Source of the DNA: Pseudorhodoferax sp. Leaf274
GTDB lineage: Bacteria > Pseudomonadota > Gammaproteobacteria > Burkholderiales > Burkholderiaceae_C
Assembly (NCBI RefSeq): GCF_001422445.1
Contig: NZ_LMNA01000003.1
Coordinates: forward strand, 203,012 to 267,011
Reading direction: 5' to 3'
Length of the DNA stretch: 64,000 nucleotides
Part shown: piece by piece, positions 47,101-54,743 of the stretch
Layout of the letters: every line of letters begins with the position of its first letter
Position numbering within the stretch: the first letter of the stretch is position 1
Notes under the pieces: model-generated
What the model was told of the DNA's origin: nothing
What the model saw: only the letters and a program-made list of their open reading frames with translations
Database searches by the model: none
Made by a program: the position numbers and the translations under genes

Positions 47101-47410
47101 CGACCAGTGAATACCGGGCGCCCGTCGCGCCTGCAATGTTGACCCACCCGGCCGGCTCCATGCGCTGCCACTGCAGGTCGGCTTCGCCGCGTACCGTTGT
47201 GGTGAACACCGCGGCGCTGCCGTCGACGGCCTGGACATCGGCGGGTTGCACGGTGAACGCGATCTCTGTTGCCGCGCTGTCGTCACCACCGCCCCCACCG
47301 CACGCGGCCATGAGCGCTGCCAGTAGCCAGCAGAAAGACAGTTGGAGGAAGCGGGGAAACAAGCTGGCGGTCCGCGCGCGTGGCGGCCAGCCATGAACGG
47401 TCGTTGTCAA
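44132..47410 (-). CDS. Large lipoprotein with Ig-like domains and a Ycf48/BNR-type propeller
   Basis: About 1092 residues. The lipobox LAALMAAC is followed by a GGGGG spacer. Then come five or six immunoglobulin-like domains of about 90 residues (repeats of YQWQ(V/L)S(T/S)DxGxxW with A-D-D-G-x-x-(L/F)RVVVTN). The rest, residues about 550 to the end, is a propeller built from 12 or more copies of GTILRSTDAGQTW, as in Ycf48/photosystem II stability-like and BNR proteins. It is probably a surface or secreted adhesive protein. No ATG is available; TTG at 47410 with AAGG upstream is the best start, TTG at 47362 or 47491 are others. Confidence 0.78.
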   Translation of the reverse strand: MTTTVHGWPPRARTASLFPRFLQLSFCWLLAALMAACGGGGGDDSAATEIAFTVQPADVQAVDGSAAVFTTTVRGEADLQWQRMEPAGWVNIAGATGARYSLVVVSAADQGAQFRVQATSRADRANQVMSSVVTLTVATAPVALTITVQPSDQSVIEGQQVALNVTVLGTSPAYQWQRSNDGANWADVVGATAPTLVFPSTPADHQRAFRVVVVNAVGTVTSATAHVMVTAAGAPIFVANPTAMSAFTGQSVTFNASAAGTPAPTIRWQVSTDSGTTWADIAGANGDSVTIAAATASDDGRLVRAVATNTHGDVFSAAARLSVLPGLTPAIQIQPEDRTVGQGTQASFHVSARGVPTPTYQWQVSTDGGITFANVNGATQASLSLAAATPADDGKRLRVVVTNSEGSVTSAAARLRIYDAPRITLQPMSSTWRPGQRDALFTTAASGNSPQYQWQLSSDAGVSWVDAPGATGTSYVHGAAASAAVNYVRVVARNELGEAISNSAYLEALKWETVAPRPFGGTLLGLAWRDATTVLATGTQGSILRSTDAGASWSIVSESSPASRYLPGIAFDGNGVGVTASYAGSGNGNYPIKRSVDGGLHWVEVLMPVTTGLNTVAFSNTGAFCVAGNNGTILRSTDAGQTWVAAVSDGGPVALHGMAFNADGVGLAVGASGTVLRTINGGANWTRVASGAGTLAAVAFATRDIAFAGGSNGTLLRSRDAGQTWQTVASGTTQDINSIHFGSATAGALGLTQGGVRMTFDGGTSWAAAALSPSGVTVHAVRFGANGQAVAVGELGSIFRSADNGQGWSTVSPGGNFGQSLMGVAFATPTHGVAVGIGGHLLRSTDAGLNWTATASGTTEQLNAVGFFDTTTGVAMGANGTIVRTADAGASWSAVSSGTPNTFQAFAPVTGTTGVASSTSGLWRTTDAGASWTPAAGAAFSARSLAFSALTGLAVGDAGEVRRSTDGGQLWTAVSSGTTESIRAVTFVTPSRVVAVGTNGIVLRSDDAGATWQVDRFPVFWDYGFYGVSFTSPTTGFAVGNYGTVMATRDGGANWFVSYSPQSGNTTAIARAGSQAVVTVGGGGIVMRNDAP

Positions 47411-47610
47411 GGCCTTGCTCTCTGGTCGTTGTGTCGAAGTGGGCGGCCGGCGTGCACAGGCGCGTCGTGCCGGACCGGCGATGGTGCCCAATGTTTCGTT
47501 ACTGAAATTTGTAAATCTTCACAATCAATGGCTTGAATTCCGCGCCGATCGAACTCCAAGGGACACACGACCACGCCTTCTAGAATCCGCAGCTTTTTGC
47601 CCAAGCGCCC

Positions 47611-48471
47611 ATGGACATCGTCGTCAACGAAGAACTCAAGGCCTACATCGATCCGCTGACCCCGGACGAATACGAGGCGCTGGAGCGCAGCCTGCTGGCC
47701 GAGGGCTGCCGCGATGCGCTGGTGCTGTGGGGCGACGTGCTGGTGGACGGCCACAACCGCTATGGCATCTGCCAGAAGCACGGCCTGCCGTTCCAGACCG
47801 TGCAGAACACGCGCTTCCAATCCATGGAAGACGTGCACCTGTGGATGATCGACCAGCACCTGGGGCGGCGCAGCGTATCGGACTTCCAGCGCGGCGTGCT
47901 GGCGCTGCGCAAGCGAGAGATCGTGGCCGGGCGCCGCGAGCGCGCCAAGGCCGTGCCGGCCGAAGCCTCTGGCAGCGCCGCGGCGGAAGCGGGCGCCACG
48001 CCGTTGCCGCCGGGCGAATCGCTGGACAGCCGCGAGGCCCTGGCACGCGCCGCGCGCCTGAAGAGCAACCAGGTGGTGATGATCGAGAAGATCCAGCAGA
48101 GCGCCGCGCCCGAGGTGGTGGCGGCCGTGCGCTCCGGCGACATCACGCTGAGCGCGGCCGCGGCCGTGGCCAGCCTGCCCGTGGAAGAGCAGGCCGCGGC
48201 CGCCGCCGCCGGCAAGGACGAGCTCAAGCAGGCCGCCAAGCGTGTGCGCGAGGCCAAGCGCAAGCCCGCGCGGGAGAAGGACGAGCAGGCCGAACCGGCC
48301 GATGCCGCCGCCGCCGCGCAAGGCGAGGACGAAGTGGCCGTGCTGCGCAAGCGCGTCAAGGAGCTGGAGTCGGAGAACGCGGCGCTGCGCAAGCAGGTGC
48401 TCGCGCTGCTGGGCAAGCCGGGCCAGGCCGCTGCGCCAGCGGCGGCCGACGACGCCGACGCGCCGTTCTGA
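47611..48471 (+). CDS. ParB/Srx-like N-terminal domain protein with coiled-coil tail
   Basis: The 286-residue protein begins with a ParB/sulfiredoxin-like nuclease fold: EYEALERSLLAEGCRDALVL, then DGHNRYGICQKHGLPF; its DGHNRY block matches the GxxR region of ParB. A helix-rich middle (LARAARLKSNQVVMIEKIQQ) and an Ala/Lys-rich region precede a C-terminal coiled coil (VAVLRKRVKELESENAALRKQV). It is similar to 'plasmid replication/partition related' proteins found on chromosomes of Comamonadaceae. No parA is adjacent, so a role in DNA partition is not established. TAGAAT 30 bases upstream may be its -10 box. Confidence 0.8.
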   Translation: MDIVVNEELKAYIDPLTPDEYEALERSLLAEGCRDALVLWGDVLVDGHNRYGICQKHGLPFQTVQNTRFQSMEDVHLWMIDQHLGRRSVSDFQRGVLALRKREIVAGRRERAKAVPAEASGSAAAEAGATPLPPGESLDSREALARAARLKSNQVVMIEKIQQSAAPEVVAAVRSGDITLSAAAAVASLPVEEQAAAAAAGKDELKQAAKRVREAKRKPAREKDEQAEPADAAAAAQGEDEVAVLRKRVKELESENAALRKQVLALLGKPGQAAAPAAADDADAPF

Positions 48472-48502
48472 ACCCCGGGTGGCGCTGCGGCACACTTGCG
48501 GC

Positions 48503-48592
48503 ATGGCCCGTTTCCAGATCCGCCGCGCCTGTTCCGACGATGCCGTGATGGGCCGCACGCGACCGCACTGCGTGTGCCGCGGCGGCGCGTGA
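48503..48592 (+). other. Possible 29-residue reading frame, GNAT-like remnant
   Basis: ATG at 48503 to TGA at 48592 encodes MARFQIRRACSDDAVMGRTR and nine further residues. The start resembles the N-terminus of GNAT acetyltransferases (F-x-IR-x-A-x-x-x-DA). It may be the stump of a deleted gene or chance. No ribosome site was seen. Confidence 0.2.
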
Positions 48593-48596
48593 CGCC

Positions 48597-49031
48597 ATGA
48601 CCACGCTGCGCTTCGTCTACGGCACCCTCAAGCAGGGCTTTCCCAACTTCGCGCGCAACACCGGCCGCCGCATCGGCGGCGCCTACCGCACGCAGCAGCC
48701 TTACCCGCTGTACGTGGTGCAGCTGCCCAACGAAGACCGGGCGCCCTGGCTCATGGACCAGCCCGGCGCGGGCCACCAGGTGCTGGGCGAAGTCTTCGAG
48801 GTGGACGCCGCACTGCTGGCCGCCATGGACGCATTCGAAGAGGTGGGCCTGCCTGGCGGCTACGTGCGCTCGCAGATCACCATCGAGGCCGTCGACGCGC
48901 CGCCCGCCGTGCTGCGCGTGCAGGCCTACCTTAAGCCGCCAGCGCAGCTGGCACTCGGGCATCTGCGCGAAGGGCCGTTCGCCGCCTACACCGCGGCGCT
49001 GGCGGCCGGCTACCGCATCGATCTGGGCTGA
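48597..49031 (+). CDS. Gamma-glutamylcyclotransferase-fold protein (AIG2/GGCT-like)
   Basis: The 144-residue protein has the GGCT start FVYGTLKQGFPN, which forms the YGSLxxG-type phosphate-binding loop, and a mid segment GEVFEVDAALLAAMDAFEEV with the expected catalytic Glu near residue 80. Family members split gamma-glutamyl compounds to 5-oxoproline or act on gamma-glutamylamines. The AIG2-like subgroup is small and its substrate here is unknown. It starts five bases after the preceding short frame. Confidence 0.88.
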   Translation: MTTLRFVYGTLKQGFPNFARNTGRRIGGAYRTQQPYPLYVVQLPNEDRAPWLMDQPGAGHQVLGEVFEVDAALLAAMDAFEEVGLPGGYVRSQITIEAVDAPPAVLRVQAYLKPPAQLALGHLREGPFAAYTAALAAGYRIDLG

Positions 49032-49044
49032 GCCAGGCGCTGCC

Positions 49045-49542
49045 TCACCGACGCGGTGGCAGCTGGATGCGGGCGTTGGCGAACCGGTCCAGCAGCGCGT
49101 CGTGGAACGCGCCGGCGGCGACCCGTGCATGCAGGTCCACGGCTGTCGCGGCGATCCAGCGCACCCTGGATTCGCTGCCCGCCTGCACCAGGCTCCACAG
49201 CATCTCCTGGCCGCGGGCCGACAAGCTTTCGATGGCATCCAGGAACAGCGTGCCGCCCTCGGCCAGGCGCACGAGGCCCGGCAGCGCGGTCTCGAGCGGC
49301 GTGCCGTCCAGCGCGGCGCAGCGCACGGGAACGAAGGGCCGGTGGCGGCGCGGACCGAGGTAATGCACGGCCCGCGCCACCAGGTCGCGGCCTGGGCCGG
49401 GCACGCCGCTGAGCAGCAGCGGCATGTCGCCAGCCGCATGGGGTTGCGCCATCCCGATGGCCGCGCCAGCCGCGGCGTCTGCCATCGCCATCGGCATTGC
49501 CGCAGGGTCGGGTCGCGAAGAAGCCGTGGTGGTTGCGTGCAT
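49045..49542 (-). CDS. Truncated, probably inactive sigma-54 activator AAA+ domain
   Basis: The 165-residue protein aligns with the start and middle of bacterial enhancer-binding-protein AAA+ domains: LLLSGVPGPGRDLVARAVHYL, PFVPVRCAALDG, then LAEGGTLFLDAIESLS and RWIAATAVDLHA. The block between, which should contain ELFG and the GAFTGA loop that touches sigma-54, is deleted. Walker A has R in place of K, and Walker B has DA in place of DE. Neither receiver domain nor DNA-binding helix is present. It cannot be an ordinary activator and looks like a decayed or repurposed module. The frame is intact. Confidence 0.72.
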   Translation of the reverse strand: MHATTTASSRPDPAAMPMAMADAAAGAAIGMAQPHAAGDMPLLLSGVPGPGRDLVARAVHYLGPRRHRPFVPVRCAALDGTPLETALPGLVRLAEGGTLFLDAIESLSARGQEMLWSLVQAGSESRVRWIAATAVDLHARVAAGAFHDALLDRFANARIQLPPRR

Positions 49543-49791
49543 GCCTGTTCATCCCCGCGCGTTGTGGGCGTGTCCGCCCCATTTGTTCGCCTTGTTGGCG
49601 GCAACTTTAGGCGTGCTGTGCATCGCTTGTGTTGCTATCGTGTTTTGTCACAGACCGCGCGTTTGGATACAAGTGACTCGCGTCATTGCACGTGCCAATC
49701 TCCGTCAACGGGTGGAGACCGTTCGGAAGATGCGCAGCTGCGCGCTTGACAGCGAGCCGCCACCGGCCGTCGTCCAGCCCTCAGCGCTCCC

Positions 49792-51417
49792 TCATGACGC
49801 GCGTGGACGGCGCGGTGGTGGTTCCAGTGCCAGCAGTTCGGCCGGCAGGCCGTCGTTCCACACCTCGCGGAAGTAGGCCCGGTCGCTGGCCACCAGCGAG
49901 GGCATGGCCTCGCGCAGCGCGGCCAGCGCCTGCGCGGCCTGTTCCAGCGCGCCCGCATGCGCGGCGAACCAGGCCTGCTCCAGCAGCAGGCCGCAGTACT
50001 GCAGGCCTGGGTAGCGCCGCGCGCCGCTGCGGTGTTCGGCCAGGCGCCGGCCGGCCACCTGCACCCAGTCGTCCGGCCAGTCCGCGCCACGGAACACCTC
50101 GGCCAGCGGGCCGGCCTCGCGTGCCAGCGCGGCCGGTGTCAACGGCTCCAGCGCACGGAACTGGGCCAGCGTGGCGCGCGGCGGCGGTTGGCAGCCGCCG
50201 CGTGCGATGCGCAGCAGGTAGATCGCGTTCCAGGCCGAGCGGCCCTGCAGCTCGGCCTGGCCGCTGAGCCACTCGCTGAAAGCGATCCACTGGATGGCGC
50301 GCGGCCGGGTGCCGTCCACGCCGGCGTGCAACCCCACGCGCTCGAACAGCCAGACCGCCATGCCCATGTTGGCGGCCACGTGCTGGGCCGCATCGAAGGA
50401 GTGCGACTCGAAGGCCGCGGCCAGCGCACGGCCGAAATGCTGCAGCGATTCCTCGGCCTGCGCGGCCGCGGCGGCCGGCGCCAGGGCTGCGCTGCCCAAG
50501 GCCTGGGAGCGGCAGGCCAGCGCCCACAGGTTGCTCCATTCGAAGCGCACCTGCGGGTGGTGCGCCAGCAGAGCGCCCTGGGCCGGGTCGCGTGCGATGG
50601 CCTGCAGCTGCGCACGCGCGGCCGGCAGGTCGCGCGCCGTGTAGTCGCACCAGGCCGAGACGATGGCCGCCATGGCGCCCAGGTAGTCGTGGCCGGCCAC
50701 GTGGCGGGCCAGGCGCTGGCGCGCAAGCGCCTGCACGCGGCGGCGAGCCTGGGCGTCGTCGCCGATGCGGCGCCACAGCAAGGCCTCGTTGAGCGTGACC
50801 AGCGCGCGCTGGAAGTCGCTGCCGGCCAACTGCGCGGCGCGGCGCATGGACTGCAGCGCGCTGGCCGGGCCGGGCGTGCCGCCGGCCGTCAGCTGCGCGG
50901 CCCAGCGGCCCTGGCGCATGGCCTGTTGCGCGGCGACCAGCTGCTGCCAGAAACCGGCATCCTGCAGGTGCACGGCGTCGGGGGCCGATGTGTCCGTGCC
51001 CGTGCCCACGCCGGCGCGGGCCAGCGGCGCCGTCAGGCCCAGGAAGGCAGCGTGCTCGGCCGGTGTGGCCGCGCGGCCCTCCACCACCAGGCGCAGCCGC
51101 CGCGCCGTGGCGTCGGGCAGCCAGAACGGCCCCTGGCTGCGGCGTTCGGCGTTCAGGAAGCGCGGGTCGCGCGAGCGGTCCTCGCCCCAACCGACCGCCA
51201 GGCCCCAGGCCTTGAAATCGCGGAAGGCGCGGCTGACCAGCATGCGCTGCGTGCGCGCGGCCGAGACCTGGCCGCGCAGGTCGTCGATGCGCACCGGCTG
51301 GCCCACGGCATGCGCATGCAGCAGGCGCACCAGCAGCCACAGCGATTGGTAGGTCGCGGGCCGGCCGTCCACGGCCTGCGGGGTGCTCAGTTCGACGGCG
51401 ATCGTGGCGGCGGTCAT
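49792..51417 (-). CDS. Unrecognised 541-residue protein with winged-helix-like start and helical repeats
   Basis: I do not recognise this family. Residues about 1-95 ([20 protein letters not shown], then [19 protein letters not shown]) look like a winged-helix DNA-binding domain. The rest is Ala-rich alpha-helix with TPR-like periodicity (residues about 160-500: [38 protein letters not shown]). No signal peptide or membrane helix is seen. It is divergent from the beta-lactamase gene with a 125-base gap, the place where a regulator is usual. Start at 51417; an in-frame start at 51450 adds 11 residues. Confidence 0.7.
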   Translation of the reverse strand: MTAATIAVELSTPQAVDGRPATYQSLWLLVRLLHAHAVGQPVRIDDLRGQVSAARTQRMLVSRAFRDFKAWGLAVGWGEDRSRDPRFLNAERRSQGPFWLPDATARRLRLVVEGRAATPAEHAAFLGLTAPLARAGVGTGTDTSAPDAVHLQDAGFWQQLVAAQQAMRQGRWAAQLTAGGTPGPASALQSMRRAAQLAGSDFQRALVTLNEALLWRRIGDDAQARRRVQALARQRLARHVAGHDYLGAMAAIVSAWCDYTARDLPAARAQLQAIARDPAQGALLAHHPQVRFEWSNLWALACRSQALGSAALAPAAAAAQAEESLQHFGRALAAAFESHSFDAAQHVAANMGMAVWLFERVGLHAGVDGTRPRAIQWIAFSEWLSGQAELQGRSAWNAIYLLRIARGGCQPPPRATLAQFRALEPLTPAALAREAGPLAEVFRGADWPDDWVQVAGRRLAEHRSGARRYPGLQYCGLLLEQAWFAAHAGALEQAAQALAALREAMPSLVASDRAYFREVWNDGLPAELLALEPPPRRPRAS

Positions 51418-51542
51418 GTGACACAGGTTACACCCGGGCGCCGCGGCCACGCCCGGCGCTTGGAGCCGGCGCCCGGCCTGCCTAGCATGCGCAGCGTCGC
51501 GACACGTTCCTGCCTTTCAACCCCCATTCGGAGACCCATCCC

Positions 51543-52442
51543 ATGCATCCTTCCATCTCGCGCAGCCGCCGGGCGCTGCTGCTGGCCGCGGCCGCCACGC
51601 CGCTCCTGGGCGCCTGCGCCGCCGCGCCGCGCCGCGCCGGACAGGCGCAGGCCGAGCTTGCACTCGCCGCGCTCGAGCAGGGTTTTGCCGGCCGCATCGG
51701 CGTCTGCGCGCTCGACACCGCCGACGGCGCGCTGCTGGGCCAGCGCGCCGACGAGCGCTTTCCGATGTGCAGCAGCTTCAAGGCCATGCTGGCCGCCGCC
51801 ATCCTGGCGCGCAGCAGCACCGAACCGGACCTGCTGGCCCAGCAGGTGCGCTATGGGCGCGGCGACCTGCTGGCGCATTCGCCGGTCACCACGCTGCACC
51901 TGGACCGCGGCATGAGCGTGGCCGCGCTGTGCGAGGCCACCGTGCAGACCAGCGACAACGCCGCCGCCAACCTGCTGCTGCAGCGCATCGGCGGCCCGGC
52001 CGGGCTGACGGCGTTCATGCGCAGCATCGGCGACGACCAGTTCCGGCTGGACCGCTGGGAGCTGGCGCTCAACAGTTCGCTGCCCGGCGATCCGCGCGAC
52101 ACCACCACGCCGCGCGCCATGGCGACCAGCCTGCGCCGGCTCGCCGTGGGCGACGCGCTGGCACCGGCGCAGCGCGCGCAGCTGGCGGCCTGGCTGCGCG
52201 GCACGACCACCGGCGCCGAACGCATCCGCGCCGGCATGCCGGCGGGCTGGGCCGTGGGCAACAAGACCGGCACCAGCGGCCAGGGTTCCTATGGCTCGGC
52301 CATCGACGTGGCGGTGGTGTGGCCGCCGGCGCGCGCACCGCTGGTGCTGGCGGTGTTCACGACGCGCCATGCCGCCGATGCGCCAGCGCTCGACGCGCCG
52401 ATCGCGCAGGCGACGCGCATCGTGGCGCAGTGGGCCGCATAG
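51543..52442 (+). CDS. Class A beta-lactamase, Tat-type lipoprotein
   Basis: The 299-residue serine beta-lactamase has all class A motifs: S77-S-F-K80 (Ambler S70-K73), S137-D-N139 (S130), E173 in RWELALN (E166 with N170), and K241-T-G243 (K234). Cys76 (Ambler 69) precedes the nucleophile, but position 238 is Ser, so the 69-238 disulfide of carbapenemases is missing. The leader SRSRRALLLAAA resembles a twin-arginine signal and ends in a lipobox (LLGAC, lipid Cys25), like PenA of Burkholderia. It is probably a resident chromosomal enzyme. No LysR-type AmpR/PenR gene is adjacent. Confidence 0.92.
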   Translation: MHPSISRSRRALLLAAAATPLLGACAAAPRRAGQAQAELALAALEQGFAGRIGVCALDTADGALLGQRADERFPMCSSFKAMLAAAILARSSTEPDLLAQQVRYGRGDLLAHSPVTTLHLDRGMSVAALCEATVQTSDNAAANLLLQRIGGPAGLTAFMRSIGDDQFRLDRWELALNSSLPGDPRDTTTPRAMATSLRRLAVGDALAPAQRAQLAAWLRGTTTGAERIRAGMPAGWAVGNKTGTSGQGSYGSAIDVAVVWPPARAPLVLAVFTTRHAADAPALDAPIAQATRIVAQWAA

Positions 52443-52464
52443 CCCGCGCGGCGCAAAGCTTCGG

Positions 52465-53382
52465 CTACGCGGCCGTCGCCTGCCGGCGCTGCGCCACCAG
52501 CAGCAACAGCCCGGCCAGCGCCTGCGGCAAGGCGATGAGGCCGTACAGCAGCGACACCGCCACCGCGGCCGGCGCCGCCACGCCGAAGGGCGCCAGGCTC
52601 AGTGCTGCGGCCGCCTCGCGCGTGCCCCAGCCGCCGAAGCTGACGGGCAGCGCGGCCATCAGGAAGGTCGGCGCGGCGGCGATGGCGTAGGTCCAGAACG
52701 GGATGGCCAGGCCCAGCGCCTGGCCAGCGCAGGCCAGCGCGCCGACCGACAGCAGCTGCACCAGCGCCGACTGCAGCAGTTGCCGGCCGAACTCCTGGCG
52801 GATGCCGGGGCGCTGGGCCAGCGTGGCGAAGCGGCTGCGCCACGGGCTGCGCAGGCCCGCCCACAGCGCCAGGGCGGGCAGGGCCAGCAGCAGCACAGCC
52901 GCAGCGGCGGGCAGTGCCGCACTGCCGGCCGGCATGCCCCAGGTGGCCAGCGCCGCCTGCGCGCCGCCATGCCAGGCCCAGGCCGCCGCGCCGGCGGCCA
53001 GCACCCACAGCATCCACAGGCCGCTGAGCCGGTCGAGCAGCACCGACAGGCCGGCCGCCCAGGTGTCCATGCCCCCGCGGCGCAGCGCCACGGCGCGGAA
53101 CAGGTCGCCGCCAACCACGGCACCCGGCAGCAGCGCGCCCAGCGCCATGCCCTGGAAGTACAGGCGCATGGCGCGCGCCACGCCGAGCGCATGGCCGAGC
53201 CAGCGCACCAGCGAACGCCAGCGCCAGGCCGAAGCGGCGTTGGACGCCACGGAGCTGGCCAGCGCCGCGAGCAGCCAGCCAGGGTGGGCCTGGCGCAGCT
53301 GGCGCAGCACGTCGCTCAGGTCCACGAACCACAGCACGCCCAGCAGCAGCACGGGCGCGAGCGCAATGCGCAGCCAGGCCAT
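52465..53382 (-). CDS. Lysylphosphatidylglycerol synthase TM-region/flippase-like membrane protein
   Basis: The 305-residue protein has about eight transmembrane helices. It shows UPF0104/AglD-type blocks: WLLAALASSVASNAASAWRW, LYFQGMALGALLPGAVVGGD and ALPVSFGGWGTREAAAAL. It is the membrane half seen in MprF, without the synthetase domain. Such proteins move lipids or accompany glycosyltransferase loci; two glycosyltransferase genes lie just upstream. The ATG at 53382 opens the first helix; a longer frame upstream runs through an inverted-repeat element and is discounted. Confidence 0.85.
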   Translation of the reverse strand: MAWLRIALAPVLLLGVLWFVDLSDVLRQLRQAHPGWLLAALASSVASNAASAWRWRSLVRWLGHALGVARAMRLYFQGMALGALLPGAVVGGDLFRAVALRRGGMDTWAAGLSVLLDRLSGLWMLWVLAAGAAAWAWHGGAQAALATWGMPAGSAALPAAAAVLLLALPALALWAGLRSPWRSRFATLAQRPGIRQEFGRQLLQSALVQLLSVGALACAGQALGLAIPFWTYAIAAAPTFLMAALPVSFGGWGTREAAAALSLAPFGVAAPAAVAVSLLYGLIALPQALAGLLLLVAQRRQATAA

Positions 53383-53385
53383 CGG

Positions 53386-53612
53386 CTCAGAAGCTGTGAA
53401 TGAATCGATCGCGGCCACGACGGGGTGCGCCGGGCCACAGGCGTAGGCGCAGTCCGCCGCCCGGGCTGGTGCCCGGGCAAGGACTGCAACGCCCGCGTCT
53501 GGCCTGGCGTACCCCGGCCCGAAGGGCGAGGCCCTGGGCGCAACGCTGGCCATCAAGGCGGGCCTTCATGGGGCCTCGCGTGGTCGTGAGAGATCCGTTC
53601 ACAGCTTCTCAG
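53386..53612. repeat. Inverted-repeat element of about 225 bases (MITE-like)
   Basis: AGAAGCTGTGAA (53389-53400) and TTCACAGCTTCT (53598-53609) are perfect 12-base inverted ends. Weaker matches continue about 20 bases inward on both sides (ATC, then CCACG). Inside is a strong hairpin, GCCCGGGC-TGGT-GCCCGGGC (53459-53478). No gene of its own is supported. The element lies exactly between the flippase-like start codon and the glycosyltransferase stop, whose TGA is inside the right repeat. It is a non-autonomous element or family-specific repeat. Confidence 0.65.
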
Positions 53613-54634
53613 GTCGCTTCGGGTTCTTCGCGCAGGTGGTACTGCCGGCCGCCCCCGCCTTCGTAGTAGATGCGCATCATGACCTCGCCGATCAGCCCGG
53701 CCACGATGAGCTGCAGGCCCACCAGCACCAGCATCACGCCGGCCAGCAGCAGCGGCCGGCCGGCGATGGCTTCGCCGGCCAGCTTCTGCACGAACAGCCA
53801 GGCCAGGATCAGCACGCCCGGCGTGGCCAGCCACAGGCCCAGGCCGCCGAAGGCGTGCAGCGGACGCTGGCGGTATCGCAGGAAGAACAGCACCAGCACG
53901 AGGTCGAGCACGACGCGGAAGGTGCGGTCGATGCCGTACTTGGACTGGCCCTTGGCGCGCGCATGGTGGCGCACCGGCACTTCGGCGATGCGCGCGCCGG
54001 CGTCGTGCGCCAGCAGCGGCATGAAGCGGTGCAGCTCGCCGTACAGCCGGATGCGGTCGATGATGGGGCGGCGGTAGGCCTTCAATGCGCAGCCGTAGTC
54101 GTGCAGCTGCAGGCCGGTGGTGCGCGAGATCAGCCGGTTGGCCAGCATGGAGGGCAGGCGGCGCGACAGGGCCTTGTCCTGGCGCTGCTGGCGCCAGCCG
54201 GACAGCGCATCGAGCTCCGGCTCGGCGTCCAGCCGGTCCAGCAGCGCGGGAATGTCGAGCGGGTCGTTCTGCAGGTCTGCGTCCAGGGTCACGACATAGC
54301 GGCCACGCACGCGGTCGAAGCCGGCCTGCAGTGCGCAGGACTGGCCGTAGTTGCGTGCCAGGCAGACGGGGCGCAGCCAGGGGCGCTCCTTCGCGAGCGT
54401 GCGCAGCAGCGCGGGCGAGCCGTCGCGCGAGCCGTCGTCGACCGCGATCAGCTCGAAGCTGCGGCCGCTGGCCTGCATGGCCTCGCCCACCCGTGCCACC
54501 AGGTCCGCCAGGCTCTCGACCTCGTTGAACATGGGCACGACGACGGAGACCTCCGGCGGCTGTGGCGCGGCGGCCGGTTGCAGGAGCAGGGGGTCGGGAA
54601 GGATGGCGGTGGGCATAGGTGAGGGGGACTGCAT
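53609..54634 (-). CDS. Family 2 glycosyltransferase, polyprenyl-phosphate type
   Basis: The 341-residue protein has the GT2 start EVSVVVPMFNEVESLADLV, LIAVDDGSRDGSPALL, and VTLDADLQNDPLDIPALL with the DxD metal site. Two C-terminal transmembrane helices follow (RPLLLAGVMLVLVGLQLIVA region). This is the DPM1/GtrB/ArnC form that makes undecaprenyl-phosphate sugars for later transfer. It is divergent from a GT39-type transferase, the usual partner. The start is taken as ATG 54634; 54616 is possible. The stop codon lies inside the adjacent inverted-repeat element. Confidence 0.92.
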   Translation of the reverse strand: MQSPSPMPTAILPDPLLLQPAAAPQPPEVSVVVPMFNEVESLADLVARVGEAMQASGRSFELIAVDDGSRDGSPALLRTLAKERPWLRPVCLARNYGQSCALQAGFDRVRGRYVVTLDADLQNDPLDIPALLDRLDAEPELDALSGWRQQRQDKALSRRLPSMLANRLISRTTGLQLHDYGCALKAYRRPIIDRIRLYGELHRFMPLLAHDAGARIAEVPVRHHARAKGQSKYGIDRTFRVVLDLVLVLFFLRYRQRPLHAFGGLGLWLATPGVLILAWLFVQKLAGEAIAGRPLLLAGVMLVLVGLQLIVAGLIGEVMMRIYYEGGGGRQYHLREEPEAT

Positions 54635-54743
54635 TCTGGGGAGGGCGTGGCGGGTGCCGAAGCCGTGGCCGGCCGCACCGTGGACCTGCAGCGGCGGGCC
54701 CGGGGATCGCCGCTATGATCGCGCGCGAATCCGAACCCTCACG

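Noticed and set aside
44828-47110. 760-codon plus-strand frame
   Set aside because: It is the shadow of the Ig-like/propeller lipoprotein gene, whose repeats are clear on the minus strand.
49690-49710. TGGCACG on the minus strand near a regulator-like gene, as a sigma-54 promoter
   Set aside because: The -12 part (TTGC) is missing at the required distance.
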